Shown here: positions 50,916 through 58,327 of the stretch, one piece after another
Layout of the letters: each line of letters starts with the position of its first letter
Numbering within the stretch: the first letter of the stretch is position 1
Source: Bradyrhizobium diversitatis
GTDB taxonomy: Bacteria > Pseudomonadota > Alphaproteobacteria > Rhizobiales > Xanthobacteraceae
DNA: 64,000 nt
Direction of reading: 5' to 3'
Assembly (NCBI RefSeq): GCF_016031635.1
Contig: NZ_JACEGD010000025.1
Span: 1-64,000 of the forward strand
Made by a program: the position numbers and the translations under genes
Notes under the pieces: generated by a model
Told to the model about the DNA's origin: nothing
Databases searched by the model: none
What the model saw: the letters and a program-made list of their open reading frames with translations, nothing else

Positions 50916-52844
50916 ATGAAGACCCACATCATCGAAGAGCTCGGACAAGGCAGCATCCTGCTGCCCGCGCTGGTGGCGGAAGGGCTCGCCGCCAACGACC
51001 GCATCAAGGTGCGGATGAGCGCATTGCAGGCGGCGGCCCAGCATGCGCAGGAGCCTGACCGGCCCGCGAATGACCTCGCCGTCGAAAGTCAGACTGCAGG
51101 CATCGCCCCCGCGGCGATCGCGGCGCTGATCGGCGGCGCCCGTCTGATCGGACAGGGCCGGCTCGCGGCCGCCGATCTTCCGGAGCTGATGCGGGAGATT
51201 GCGGACGATGCAGCGACCATGATCCGCGCCGTCCGCGCCGGCGCGGTGAGCGACGGCGAAAGGGCGCAGGCGCGGCTCGAGGCTATCCGCACAGCCGGCC
51301 TGCTCGATGCCACCGGCGAGATCGAGATGTCCCGCATCTCGCGCCTGACCGGCGTGGCCGATGCAGGCAGCGACAGCCTGCATCGCCTCGTCATGGATCT
51401 GCACAAGCAGCTCATCAGGCTTGCGACGAGCTGCTCGGAGGAAGCGCTCGACGGCGCCCATGTCTTCGGCCTGCACAGCGAGGACCGGCCGGCCGTCGCG
51501 GCCTTCATGAAGGGCCTGAACGCGACGCGGGGTCTCAAGTTCAACCATCCAGGCCTCGACACCATGGCTACGCGCGCCGGCGGCCGGCTGCTGATCCAGA
51601 ACGACATCGGCACCACGGACGCCCATGTCGTCGTGATCGCGGTGAAGAAGAACGCGGTCACGGTGACCTACACCGACGTGCATCTGGCGCGAGCGAAGTT
51701 CTTCATCTCGCTGTTCGACGCGTTCGAGGTAACTTGGAGCGGCCTTGATCGTCACTCCGCGGCCGGCCTCGGCGAAGACAATTCATTCTATCTCGTCACC
51801 GGGCAGTATCAGGCCGGTCACGGCGCCGATCGCAACGAATTTCTCGCGGCACTCGGGGCCGCACTGGTTTTCCTGATCGACTGGAACAAGGCGCGCAAGC
51901 TGCTCAGGACCTGGGTTGCCAAGGACGACGCGGCACGCATCCTGGAATGGGCGGCGCGTCAGCGGATCGGCCATCGCGGCTTCCTCGAGCTTGGGGGCAA
52001 CGATCTGCTGGGCTCTGCTGTCCGGAACGTCGCTCCGACGCGGATCGGCTTCGGCGAGCGGCTCGACCAGGCGCTCGGCCGCAACGCCGCGATCGATTTT
52101 CTGAAGACATCTCTGCGCGCCTCCACCGAGGCACTGCTTGCGGGCCGCTCGGTCAGGACGGTGCGCGACCAGATCGAGGCCGACCTGATGCGGCACCTCG
52201 ATCGCGTCGATGGGACGCTGCTGGCAGCCGTGCTGCGCCAGATCGGCCTCGCCCACGATCTCGTCGCGGCGATCTCGCGCCATATTGCCGCGCTCCGCGC
52301 GAACCAGCCCGTCGACGGCAAGCTGCTGACGCAACACTGCGGCGCGATCGAGCAGAAGGCCGACAGAATCGCGATCGAGAGCCGCAACGAGGTCGACCGC
52401 CTCAATGCCCGCCCGCTGATCGGACAATTGATCGATCGCGCCGAGGAAGCCGTCGACGAGCTGGAGCAGGCCGCATTCATCGCCTCGCTGATGCCGGAAA
52501 GGACCGATCCATCCCTGCTGGCATCGCTGGCCGAGCTTTGCACGGTGGCAGAGACCGCAACCGAAGTGGCCGCGAGCGGCGTCGGGGCTGCGATCGACGT
52601 GCCGGAGGGACGGCGCGCCGATTCCGAGGACGCGCTCTCCGCCGTGACCCGCCTGATCGACGCCGAGCACGCCGCCGACAGCCGCGAACGCGCGATCACT
52701 GCACTGGTCTTCCGCGGCGGCTTCGACGTCGCGACCTCGCTGTCGGTGATCGAGCTCGCCCGCGCCGTCGAGCGTGCCACCGACCGCTTCGCCGCCTTCG
52801 GCCATCTGCTCCGCCGTCACATCATGATCGACCTCGCAGCTTGA
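50916..52844 (+). CDS. 642-residue protein with PhoU/DUF47-like C-terminal region
   Basis: I do not recognise the full-length family. Residues about 220-280 form a beta-rich stretch (G-G-R-L-L-I-Q-N-D-I-G-T-T-D-A-H, then V-T-V-T-Y-T-D-V-H-L-A-R-A-K-F-F). From about 395 to the end the chain is all helical with repeated E-x-x-A-D motifs: I-E-Q-K-A-D-R-I-A (478-486), I-D-A-E-H-A-A-D-S-R (581-590), V-E-R-A-T-D-R-F-A (618-626). That spacing resembles PhoU and DUF47 proteins, where such acids bind metal clusters. It is soluble. Start M-K-T-H-I-I-E at 50916 follows the family-like spacing; the frame starts 24 codons earlier. The PPDK-like gene follows after nine bases, so they should be made together. 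Confidence 0.7.
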   Translation: MKTHIIEELGQGSILLPALVAEGLAANDRIKVRMSALQAAAQHAQEPDRPANDLAVESQTAGIAPAAIAALIGGARLIGQGRLAAADLPELMREIADDAATMIRAVRAGAVSDGERAQARLEAIRTAGLLDATGEIEMSRISRLTGVADAGSDSLHRLVMDLHKQLIRLATSCSEEALDGAHVFGLHSEDRPAVAAFMKGLNATRGLKFNHPGLDTMATRAGGRLLIQNDIGTTDAHVVVIAVKKNAVTVTYTDVHLARAKFFISLFDAFEVTWSGLDRHSAAGLGEDNSFYLVTGQYQAGHGADRNEFLAALGAALVFLIDWNKARKLLRTWVAKDDAARILEWAARQRIGHRGFLELGGNDLLGSAVRNVAPTRIGFGERLDQALGRNAAIDFLKTSLRASTEALLAGRSVRTVRDQIEADLMRHLDRVDGTLLAAVLRQIGLAHDLVAAISRHIAALRANQPVDGKLLTQHCGAIEQKADRIAIESRNEVDRLNARPLIGQLIDRAEEAVDELEQAAFIASLMPERTDPSLLASLAELCTVAETATEVAASGVGAAIDVPEGRRADSEDALSAVTRLIDAEHAADSRERAITALVFRGGFDVATSLSVIELARAVERATDRFAAFGHLLRRHIMIDLAA

Positions 52845-52853
52845 GGAAGCCCC

Positions 52854-54461
52854 ATGCATATCGTCCGTATCGGCGCTGAAGCCGCCGAATTGCGCCCTGC
52901 CGAGGAAATCGGCGCCAAAGCCGCCAATCTCGCGCGCATGGCGGCGCTGGGCCTGCCGGTGCCGCCTGCCTTCGTGCTCCCGGTCAAGCTCTGCGCCGAC
53001 ATCATTGCCGGCCATGCGCAGGCCACGCGATACCTGCGCGATGGCTTGAAGGAGGGAATCTCGTTCCTGGAGGGCGCCACCGGAAAGCGCTTCGGGGACC
53101 GCCGGCAGCCGCTCCTGGTGTCGGTGCGCTCGGGGGCGGCGCGATCGATGCCGGGCATGCTCGACACCGTTCTCAATGTCGGCTGCACGGTCGATGCCGT
53201 GCACGGCCTGATCCGCGCGACCGGCCGGCTGCGGCTCGCCTGGGATTGCCGCCGCCGTTTCCTGGAGAGCTTTGGCGAGACCGTGCTCGAGCTCGACCCG
53301 GCCGCCTTTGCCGCCTGCATCTCGGAACTCGTCGCAGCCGAAGACGCCGGCAGCGACCGTGAGCTCGACAGCGAAGCGCTCGAGCGGCTCGCCAGCCGCG
53401 AGCAGGCGCTGGTCGAGGATCGCGCCGATGCCCCGCTGGAGGACGCCTTCGCGCAACTGGAGGCGGCGGCTCAGGCGGTTTATCGCTCCTGGATGAGCGA
53501 ACGTGCGCTGACCTATCGAAGCCTCCAGCACCTCGAAGCGCTCGAGGGTACCGCCGTGACGGTGCAGGCGATGGTCTTCGGCAATGGCGGTCTTGCCTCC
53601 GGCGCGGGCGTGGCATTCTCGCGCGATCCGTCCACGGGCGCGCGGCGTCCGATGATCGACCTCGTGCTCGATGCGCAGGGCGAAGACGTGGTTTCCGGAA
53701 GACGCACACCTGATACGGCCGAGGCGATCGCCCGCGAGCTGCCGAAACTCGAATCGGAACTCGGCGATATCCTGAGGCGACTCGAGCACGCGTTCGCCGA
53801 CGTCCAGGACGTCGAGTTCGCGGTCGAGAACGGCAGGCTCTGGATCCTCCAGACCCGCACCGCCAAGCGCACGCCGCGGGCCGCCGCCAGGATTGCGATC
53901 GATCTCGTGCATGAAGGCCTGATCTCGCAGGACGAGGCCTTGGAGCGGATTGCGGAGATTGATCTCGCCTCGCTCACCGAGACCAGGCTGGTGTCCACCG
54001 GCAAGCCCGCGACGACCGGCATCGGCGCCTCCGGCGGCATCGGGATCGGACGGGCGGCATTCTCGTCCGAAAGCGCCCAGCGCCTCTCGGCGGCGGGCGA
54101 GCCGGTCATCCTGCTGCGTCCCGATACCAGCACCGCCGACATCGCAGGCTTCGCGCTCGCCGCCGGCATCGTCACATCGGTCGGCGCCCGCACCTCGCAT
54201 GCGGCCCTGGTGGCGCGGCAAATGGGCAAGCCTTGCGTGGTCGGCTGCCGTGAGCTGAAGATCGATGCCGTCGCGAAGCGAGCCAAGCTCGGCCAAGTCA
54301 GCTTTGCCGAAGGCGAGTGGATGACGATCGAGGGCGATGCCGGAGAGCTCTATCTCGGACGCTGCGAGACGATCCGGACACGGCCCGAAGCCGAGCTTGC
54401 CGAGATCGCCACGTGGCAGGCGCAATCCGGTCAACATGGTCGGCGCGCCGCCGCGCCTTGA
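52854..54461 (+). CDS. Truncated pyruvate phosphate dikinase homologue (ATP-grasp + phosphohistidine domains only)
   Basis: The 535-residue protein matches PPDK from its ATP-grasp start (G-A-K-A-A-N-L-A-R-M, residue 20) through L-L-V-S-V-R-S-G-A near 87, P-G-M-L-D-T-V-L-N near 100, and R-L-W-I-L-Q-T-R-T near 328. The swivel domain has G-A-R-T-S-H-A-A-L-V-A-R with His449 and Thr447, the latter matching the site regulated in plant PPDK. It stops at 535, so the C-terminal PEP/pyruvate barrel and its catalytic cysteine, present in PpdK at 22372-25299, are missing. The 79 bases after the stop hold no remnant of it. A partner must receive or supply the phosphoryl group, if it is active. Confidence 0.88.
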   Translation: MHIVRIGAEAAELRPAEEIGAKAANLARMAALGLPVPPAFVLPVKLCADIIAGHAQATRYLRDGLKEGISFLEGATGKRFGDRRQPLLVSVRSGAARSMPGMLDTVLNVGCTVDAVHGLIRATGRLRLAWDCRRRFLESFGETVLELDPAAFAACISELVAAEDAGSDRELDSEALERLASREQALVEDRADAPLEDAFAQLEAAAQAVYRSWMSERALTYRSLQHLEALEGTAVTVQAMVFGNGGLASGAGVAFSRDPSTGARRPMIDLVLDAQGEDVVSGRRTPDTAEAIARELPKLESELGDILRRLEHAFADVQDVEFAVENGRLWILQTRTAKRTPRAAARIAIDLVHEGLISQDEALERIAEIDLASLTETRLVSTGKPATTGIGASGGIGIGRAAFSSESAQRLSAAGEPVILLRPDTSTADIAGFALAAGIVTSVGARTSHAALVARQMGKPCVVGCRELKIDAVAKRAKLGQVSFAEGEWMTIEGDAGELYLGRCETIRTRPEAELAEIATWQAQSGQHGRRAAAP

Positions 54462-54497
54462 AGCGCGATGAGATTCGGATGAATCGCCGTCGCGCTT
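54461..54497 (+). terminator. Hairpin after the xfp operon
   Basis: AAGCGCGA (54461-54468) pairs with TCGCGCTT (54490-54497), beginning at the last base of the PPDK-like stop codon. It is followed by only a short T stretch, so a weak intrinsic terminator or a repeat arm are both possible. Confidence 0.4.
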
Positions 54498-54540
54498 TAG
54501 GTTTTCCGGAAAATCGCTTCGCACTTTTCCAGATCATGCT

Positions 54541-55383
54541 TTAGTGACCGCCGCCGGTCAGGAGCTGAAAAGTCCCCATTGCGACCTCGATCAGGATCAG
54601 CACCACGACGGCGATCTCGAGGCGGAGCGAGCGCTGGGTGTCGATGATGTCGGTGAGCGCGTTGGCGGTCTCCGACACCGCGGCAAGCTTGCGCTCGAGC
54701 GTGTCGAGGCGCTCCTTCAGCTCGTACTCGTCCTCCAGGCGCGAATAGAGACGATCGAGCTCGGGCTTCTCCCAGAGCACGTCGGGCTTCTCGGCGATGG
54801 CGACGCGGCCGGCGACGCGCTGCTGCACCAGCAGCGCATTGCCGATCAATTGCAGGATGCCCTTGCGCCGTTGCGGCGTGCGGCCGTGTTCGGCGAGCTC
54901 GCGTGCAAACGGCTCGATCACGTCGAAGACCGCGGCGACGCGCCGCTCGTCGCGCGCCAGCGACGTGCTCTTGGCGAGCGCATCGGCAACCAGCAACAGC
55001 CGGTCGTCGGAGAATTTGGCAAGGCAGATCGGCCCGCCCGGCTGGATCGCCTCGGCAGCCTCGTCGTGGCAGAGCTGCGCCTGCGCGATCTCCTCCTCGT
55101 ACGGGCTGAGCTCTCCGGTCACACGCGACTTCAGGTTGTCGATGAGGACCTTCTCCTCGGACGGAAGCAGCCCGATCAGCACGACGACGCCGTAGCGAAA
55201 GATCACGGCAAGGCCGGCATGGACGCGGAAGGCGGCCGGCGTCGAGGACACCAGGGTTCCGATCTCCAGCCCTGACGCATTGATGCGGTCGCCCAGCATC
55301 AGCGCCCGGATCCGCAAGGTCGGCGCAGTCCCCTGCTTCGGCGACGCTGGCGCCGCGCCGACGGCGAGTTGATCGGCGCTCAT
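54541..55383 (-). CDS. DUF155/RMD1-family protein with C-terminal membrane helix
   Basis: The 280-residue protein matches the YagE/RMD1 (DUF155, RMND1-like) family: R-A-L-M-L-G-D-R-I near residue 28, a hydrophobic strand F-R-Y-G-V-V-V-L-I-G near 63, then a helical core, a coiled-coil-like segment D-R-L-Y-S-R-L-E-D-E-Y-E-L-K-E-R near 218, and one membrane helix I-A-V-V-V-L-I-L-I-E-V-A at the C-terminus. In eukaryotes relatives are mitochondrial proteins; the bacterial role is unknown. It is convergent with the xfp operon; the stops are 79 bases apart. Confidence 0.78.
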   Translation of the reverse strand: MSADQLAVGAAPASPKQGTAPTLRIRALMLGDRINASGLEIGTLVSSTPAAFRVHAGLAVIFRYGVVVLIGLLPSEEKVLIDNLKSRVTGELSPYEEEIAQAQLCHDEAAEAIQPGGPICLAKFSDDRLLLVADALAKSTSLARDERRVAAVFDVIEPFARELAEHGRTPQRRKGILQLIGNALLVQQRVAGRVAIAEKPDVLWEKPELDRLYSRLEDEYELKERLDTLERKLAAVSETANALTDIIDTQRSLRLEIAVVVLILIEVAMGTFQLLTGGGH

Positions 55384-55703
55384 GTGAGGCCTCTCCCGGG
55401 ACCAAGATCACACATCTTCGTTGACCTATGTTGCAAGCTGCATCCTCGTCTGAGGGACCGACTGCCCGTGCGCAGCGAAATGTCCAAGAAGCTTCGAGTT
55501 AATACGGCCGGGATGAGCTTGTGCCGAAACATTCGGCAATATTTCCAGCCCGCACGTGACACTTTTGGTTGCGACGACTGGCTGCGGTTTACCATCGCAT
55601 GCCGAAGCGCCGCCGGAAAGTTGCACTCGGCAACGCTACGGGTTTATGACAACATCATATAAAACTACGCTTCTCCCGAAGTGCAGACACTGAAGCCTCA
55701 ATC
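55384..55703. other. 320-base gene-free divergent region
   Basis: It is richer in A and T than its surroundings, with ATAAAACTACGC near the glycosyltransferase start, as expected of a promoter region. A 60-codon plus-strand frame is present (see rejected items) but shows no convincing family likeness. Confidence 0.5.
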
Positions 55704-56279
55704 ATGCTGAGCGTCATCATTCCGACCGAAGGTGTCGAGCAGACGGCGGTCGCAACCCTGGCCGCGCTGGTCCCCGGCGCCGCCGCGGGCGTCATCCGGG
55801 AGGTCCTTCTGGTCGACCGCACGCGCAATGGCGTCATCGAGCGCGTTGCCGACGTCGCAGGCTGCCGCTTCATCACGTTCGAGGGACACTCGCAAGGCGC
55901 CGCGCTCGCCGCCGGCGCGCTCCAGGCCCGATCGCCCTGGCTGATGTTCCTGCCCGCGGGCGCCGTGCTGGAAACCGGCTGGATCGAGGAAACCACCCAG
56001 TTCATCCAGGCGGTCGCCAGTAGCGGCCGGGATCGTGCGGCCGTGTTCCGCTATGCACGTTCGCCTTACGCCGATACCACCTTCCGCGACATCGTCTGGA
56101 CCGTGGCGCGCAAGCTCGGCGGTCCGCTCGGCGATCAGGGCCTGTTGATCGCGCGTGATCATTACGACCGGATCGGCGGCTACCCGCCCCAGGCCCGCCA
56201 TTCCGAGGCGCGGCTGCTCCGGCGGCTCGGCCGGTCGTCCCGGACCATGCTGCGCAGCCGGATCGTCATGGTCGGCTGA
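55704..56279 (+). CDS. Short family 2-like glycosyltransferase
   Basis: The 191-residue protein begins with the GT-A strand M-L-S-V-I-I-P-T, followed by V-L-L-V-D-R-T-R-N-G near 40 and L-M-F-L-P-A-G-A-V-L near 85 in place of the usual D-x-D. The lack of a clear D-x-D metal motif and the small size suggest a divergent or inactive sugar transferase, or one with a different donor. The G-G-Y-P-P-Q-A-R-H-S-E turn near 165 is typical of GT2 C-termini. No membrane segment. The next gene starts 55 bases downstream in the same direction, after a separate dyad. Confidence 0.7.
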   Translation: MLSVIIPTEGVEQTAVATLAALVPGAAAGVIREVLLVDRTRNGVIERVADVAGCRFITFEGHSQGAALAAGALQARSPWLMFLPAGAVLETGWIEETTQFIQAVASSGRDRAAVFRYARSPYADTTFRDIVWTVARKLGGPLGDQGLLIARDHYDRIGGYPPQARHSEARLLRRLGRSSRTMLRSRIVMVG

Positions 56280-56284
56280 GATAC

Positions 56285-56318
56285 TTGCCAACGTCAAATA
56301 ATCGATTGACAATGGCAA
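56285..56318. promoter_or_regulatory. 34-bp dyad, candidate operator of the MarR-GNAT gene
   Basis: TTGCCA-N2-GTCAA-N8-TTGAC-N2-TGGCAA: both outer (6 bp) and inner (5 bp) arms pair exactly about one centre at 56301.5. It ends 16 bases before the ATG at 56335. MarR proteins usually bind such dyads in their own promoters. Confidence 0.55.
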
Positions 56319-56334
56319 ATATCGAGGTGATCCC

Positions 56335-57294
56335 ATGCCGTCCCAATTATCGCCATCAAGCCCAGCTGCCGAATGCGTCGCCGACGACCAGATCGCAGCA
56401 GTCCGCGCCTTCAACCGCTTCTATACCCGCAGGCTTGGCGTACTCGACCAGCACCTTGGCAAGAGCCCGTTTTCGCTCAGCGAGGCCCGTGTGCTGTATG
56501 AACTCGCGCATCGCGACGAGCTGGCGGCGAAGGAGATCGGAAACGAGCTTGGTCTCGACCCCGGCTATCTCAGCCGCATCATCCAGAGCTTCGACGAAAA
56601 GGGGTTGATCACGCGAAGGCCCCTGCCCGCAGATCGCAGGCAATACCAGCTCAGCCTCACCGCCAAGGGCCGCCAGGCTTTCGCCAAGCTGAACCTGAGC
56701 TCGCAAAACGAGGTTGCCGCAATGCTGGCCCGACTTTCGGCCAGCGATGCATCGCGGCTGACACAGGCGATGGCAACCATCGAGGCCGTGCTGGAGCAAC
56801 GCCGAACCCAGCCCGCGGCTGTCATGCTGCGCAGCCATCGCGTCGGCGACATGGGCTGGGTCGTCTCCCGGCAGGCTGCCGCCTATGCCGCGGACTACGA
56901 TTGGGACATCAGCTACGAGGCGCTGGTCGCCGAGATCTGCGCGCAGTTCATCAGGAACTACGACGCCGCGCGCGAGCACTGCTGGATCGCAGAGGTCAGC
57001 GGCGAGCCGGTCGGCTCGGTGTTCCTGGTCAAGGCCACGGACGAGATCGCAAAACTCCGCCTGTTGCAGGTGGAGAAGAAGGCACGGGGCCTCGGTGTCG
57101 GCCGCGCGCTGGTCGAGCAGTGCATCCAGGGCGCACGCGAGCGCGGCTACAGCAAGATGACGCTGTGGACGCAGAGCATCCTGGTGGCCGCGCGCGGCAT
57201 CTATCAAAGTGCGGGTTTCAGGCTCGTCGCCACCGAGCCGCATCGCAGCTTCGGGCAGGATCTTGTTGGGGAGACCTGGGAACGGGATCTATGA
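56335..57294 (+). CDS. MarR-GNAT fusion: HTH regulator with N-acetyltransferase domain
   Basis: The 319-residue protein has a MarR winged helix at about 18-155 (L-S-E-A-R-V-L-Y-E-L-A, then A-K-E-I-G-N-E-L-G-L-D-P-G-Y-L-S-R-I-I and wing D-R-R-Q-Y-Q-L-S-L-T-A-K-G), and a GNAT acetyltransferase domain at about 165-315 with the acetyl-CoA loop R-G-L-G-V-G-R-A at 251-258 and a late G-I-Y-Q-S-A-G-F. Such bifunctional proteins are known, but their acetyl acceptors and ligands mostly are not. A GAGGTGA site precedes the ATG. The 34-bp dyad upstream suggests autoregulation. An alternative ATG at 56312 is in another frame. Confidence 0.88.
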   Translation: MPSQLSPSSPAAECVADDQIAAVRAFNRFYTRRLGVLDQHLGKSPFSLSEARVLYELAHRDELAAKEIGNELGLDPGYLSRIIQSFDEKGLITRRPLPADRRQYQLSLTAKGRQAFAKLNLSSQNEVAAMLARLSASDASRLTQAMATIEAVLEQRRTQPAAVMLRSHRVGDMGWVVSRQAAAYAADYDWDISYEALVAEICAQFIRNYDAAREHCWIAEVSGEPVGSVFLVKATDEIAKLRLLQVEKKARGLGVGRALVEQCIQGARERGYSKMTLWTQSILVAARGIYQSAGFRLVATEPHRSFGQDLVGETWERDL

Positions 57295-57340
57295 GCTTGC
57301 TGCCGGCGAAATGCGCATCGTGGCGAGATGCGCATTGATG

Positions 57341-57488
57341 TGCCCTCTCCCCTTGTGGGAGAGGGCGTCTCCGCTGGCTGACACAGATTCGCTTGGGTGA
57401 GGGGTATGCCTCCGCGAGCGTCAGTGCATGTGGATAGCACCCCTCATCCGGCGCTTCGCGCCACCTTCTCCCACAGGGGAGAAGGGAG
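57341..57488. repeat. Palindromic repeat, family E, copy 3
   Basis: CCCTCTCCCCTTGTGGGAGA opens and TTCTCCCACAGGGGAGAAGG closes the element; GTGAGGGGTATGCC and CACCCCTCATCC are inner arms. It separates the MarR-GNAT gene from the convergent moaB. Confidence 0.75.
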
Positions 57489-57547
57489 GAAGTGCGTGCG
57501 AAGAAGTGCGAGCCTCGATCAGCTAGACATCATCCGCAACAACGCGC

Positions 57548-58111
57548 CTACACCGTCGCGCCTTGCGCCTTCGGCCGGCGCAGGTGCTCGTCCAGCCGTG
57601 GCATGATCTCGACGAAATTGCAGGGGCGCGTGCGGTAGTCGAGCTGGGCTGCGAGGATGCCGTCCCAGCCATCGCGGCAGGCCCCCGGCGAGCCAGGAAG
57701 ACAGAAGATGTAGGTCGCACCCGCAACGCCCGCGGTGGCGCGGCTCTGGATGGTCGATGCGCCGATCTTGGCATGGCTCAGCATGTGGAACGCGATCGAG
57801 AAACCGTCCATGCGCTTCTCGAACAGCGGCTCGATCGCCTCCGGCGTGACGTCGCGTCCGGTAAAGCCGGTGCCGCCGGTGGTGATGACGACGTCGACGC
57901 CGCCATCTGCAATCCAGCGGCGGATCACGGCGCGGATCGCCTCGACATCGTCGGTGACGATCTCGCGCGCGGCGAGATGATGACCCGCAGAGGTGAGACG
58001 ATCGACCAGGGTCTGGCCGGACTTGTCGTCCGCAAGCGCGCGCGTGTCGGACACGGTGAGCACCGCGATGTTGAGCGGGATGAACGGCTTTGCTTCGTCA
58101 ATCGGGGCCAC
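57548..58111 (-). CDS. moaB: Molybdenum cofactor biosynthesis protein B
   Basis: The 187-residue MoaB/Mog fold protein has the molybdopterin-binding motif T-T-G-G-T-G-F-T-G-R-D at 77-87 and V-S-D-T-R at 20-24, S-G-Q near 31, then P-G-S-P near 138. It adenylylates or otherwise handles molybdopterin in cofactor synthesis; the exact step for MoaB is less certain than for MogA. No signal peptide. It stands alone here, without other moa genes, between repeats. An ORF shadow on the plus strand can be ignored. Confidence 0.9.
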   Translation of the reverse strand: MAPIDEAKPFIPLNIAVLTVSDTRALADDKSGQTLVDRLTSAGHHLAAREIVTDDVEAIRAVIRRWIADGGVDVVITTGGTGFTGRDVTPEAIEPLFEKRMDGFSIAFHMLSHAKIGASTIQSRATAGVAGATYIFCLPGSPGACRDGWDGILAAQLDYRTRPCNFVEIMPRLDEHLRRPKAQGATV

Positions 58112-58140
58112 GACTTCACTCCTGCTTCCCAGCTATCGCC

Positions 58141-58255
58141 GTCATCCTGAGGTGCTCGCTCTGCGGTGCAAGCGCACCGCGGGGCGAGCCTCGAAGGATG
58201 GGCCAGGGGCTCCGCCATCCTTCGAGGCGCGCAAGGGCGCACACCTCAGGATGAC
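58141..58255. repeat. Palindromic repeat, family F, complete copy
   Basis: GTCATCCTGAGGTGCTCGCT opens and GCGCACACCTCAGGATGAC closes it; the internal arms GCCTCGAAGGATGGCC and GGCCATCCTTCGAGGCG-like parts also pair. A worn copy is at 33221-33370. Confidence 0.85.
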
Positions 58256-58327
58256 GCCACTACTCCCGGATTCCTGGACGCGCTTTGCGCATCATAGTTC
58301 ACGTTACGCACGTCCCGGAGCGAAAGG

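Noticed and set aside
51783..54524. 913-codon open frame on the minus strand
   Set aside because: It is antisense to the PhoU-like and PPDK-like genes. The plus-strand frames have ribosome binding sites and PPDK motifs, so this is a GC-driven shadow.
54462..54540. Frameshifted remainder of the PPDK C-terminal domain
   Set aside because: Only 79 bases remain before the convergent gene, and none of the three frames encodes barrel motifs. The protein is short by domain loss and not by a recent frameshift.
55489..55662. Plus-strand frame with L-C-R-N-I-R-Q-Y-F, recalling the DUF2277 start
   Set aside because: Only the C-R-N-I block resembles DUF2277; the rest does not align, and there is no good ribosome binding site. 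Treated as chance likeness.
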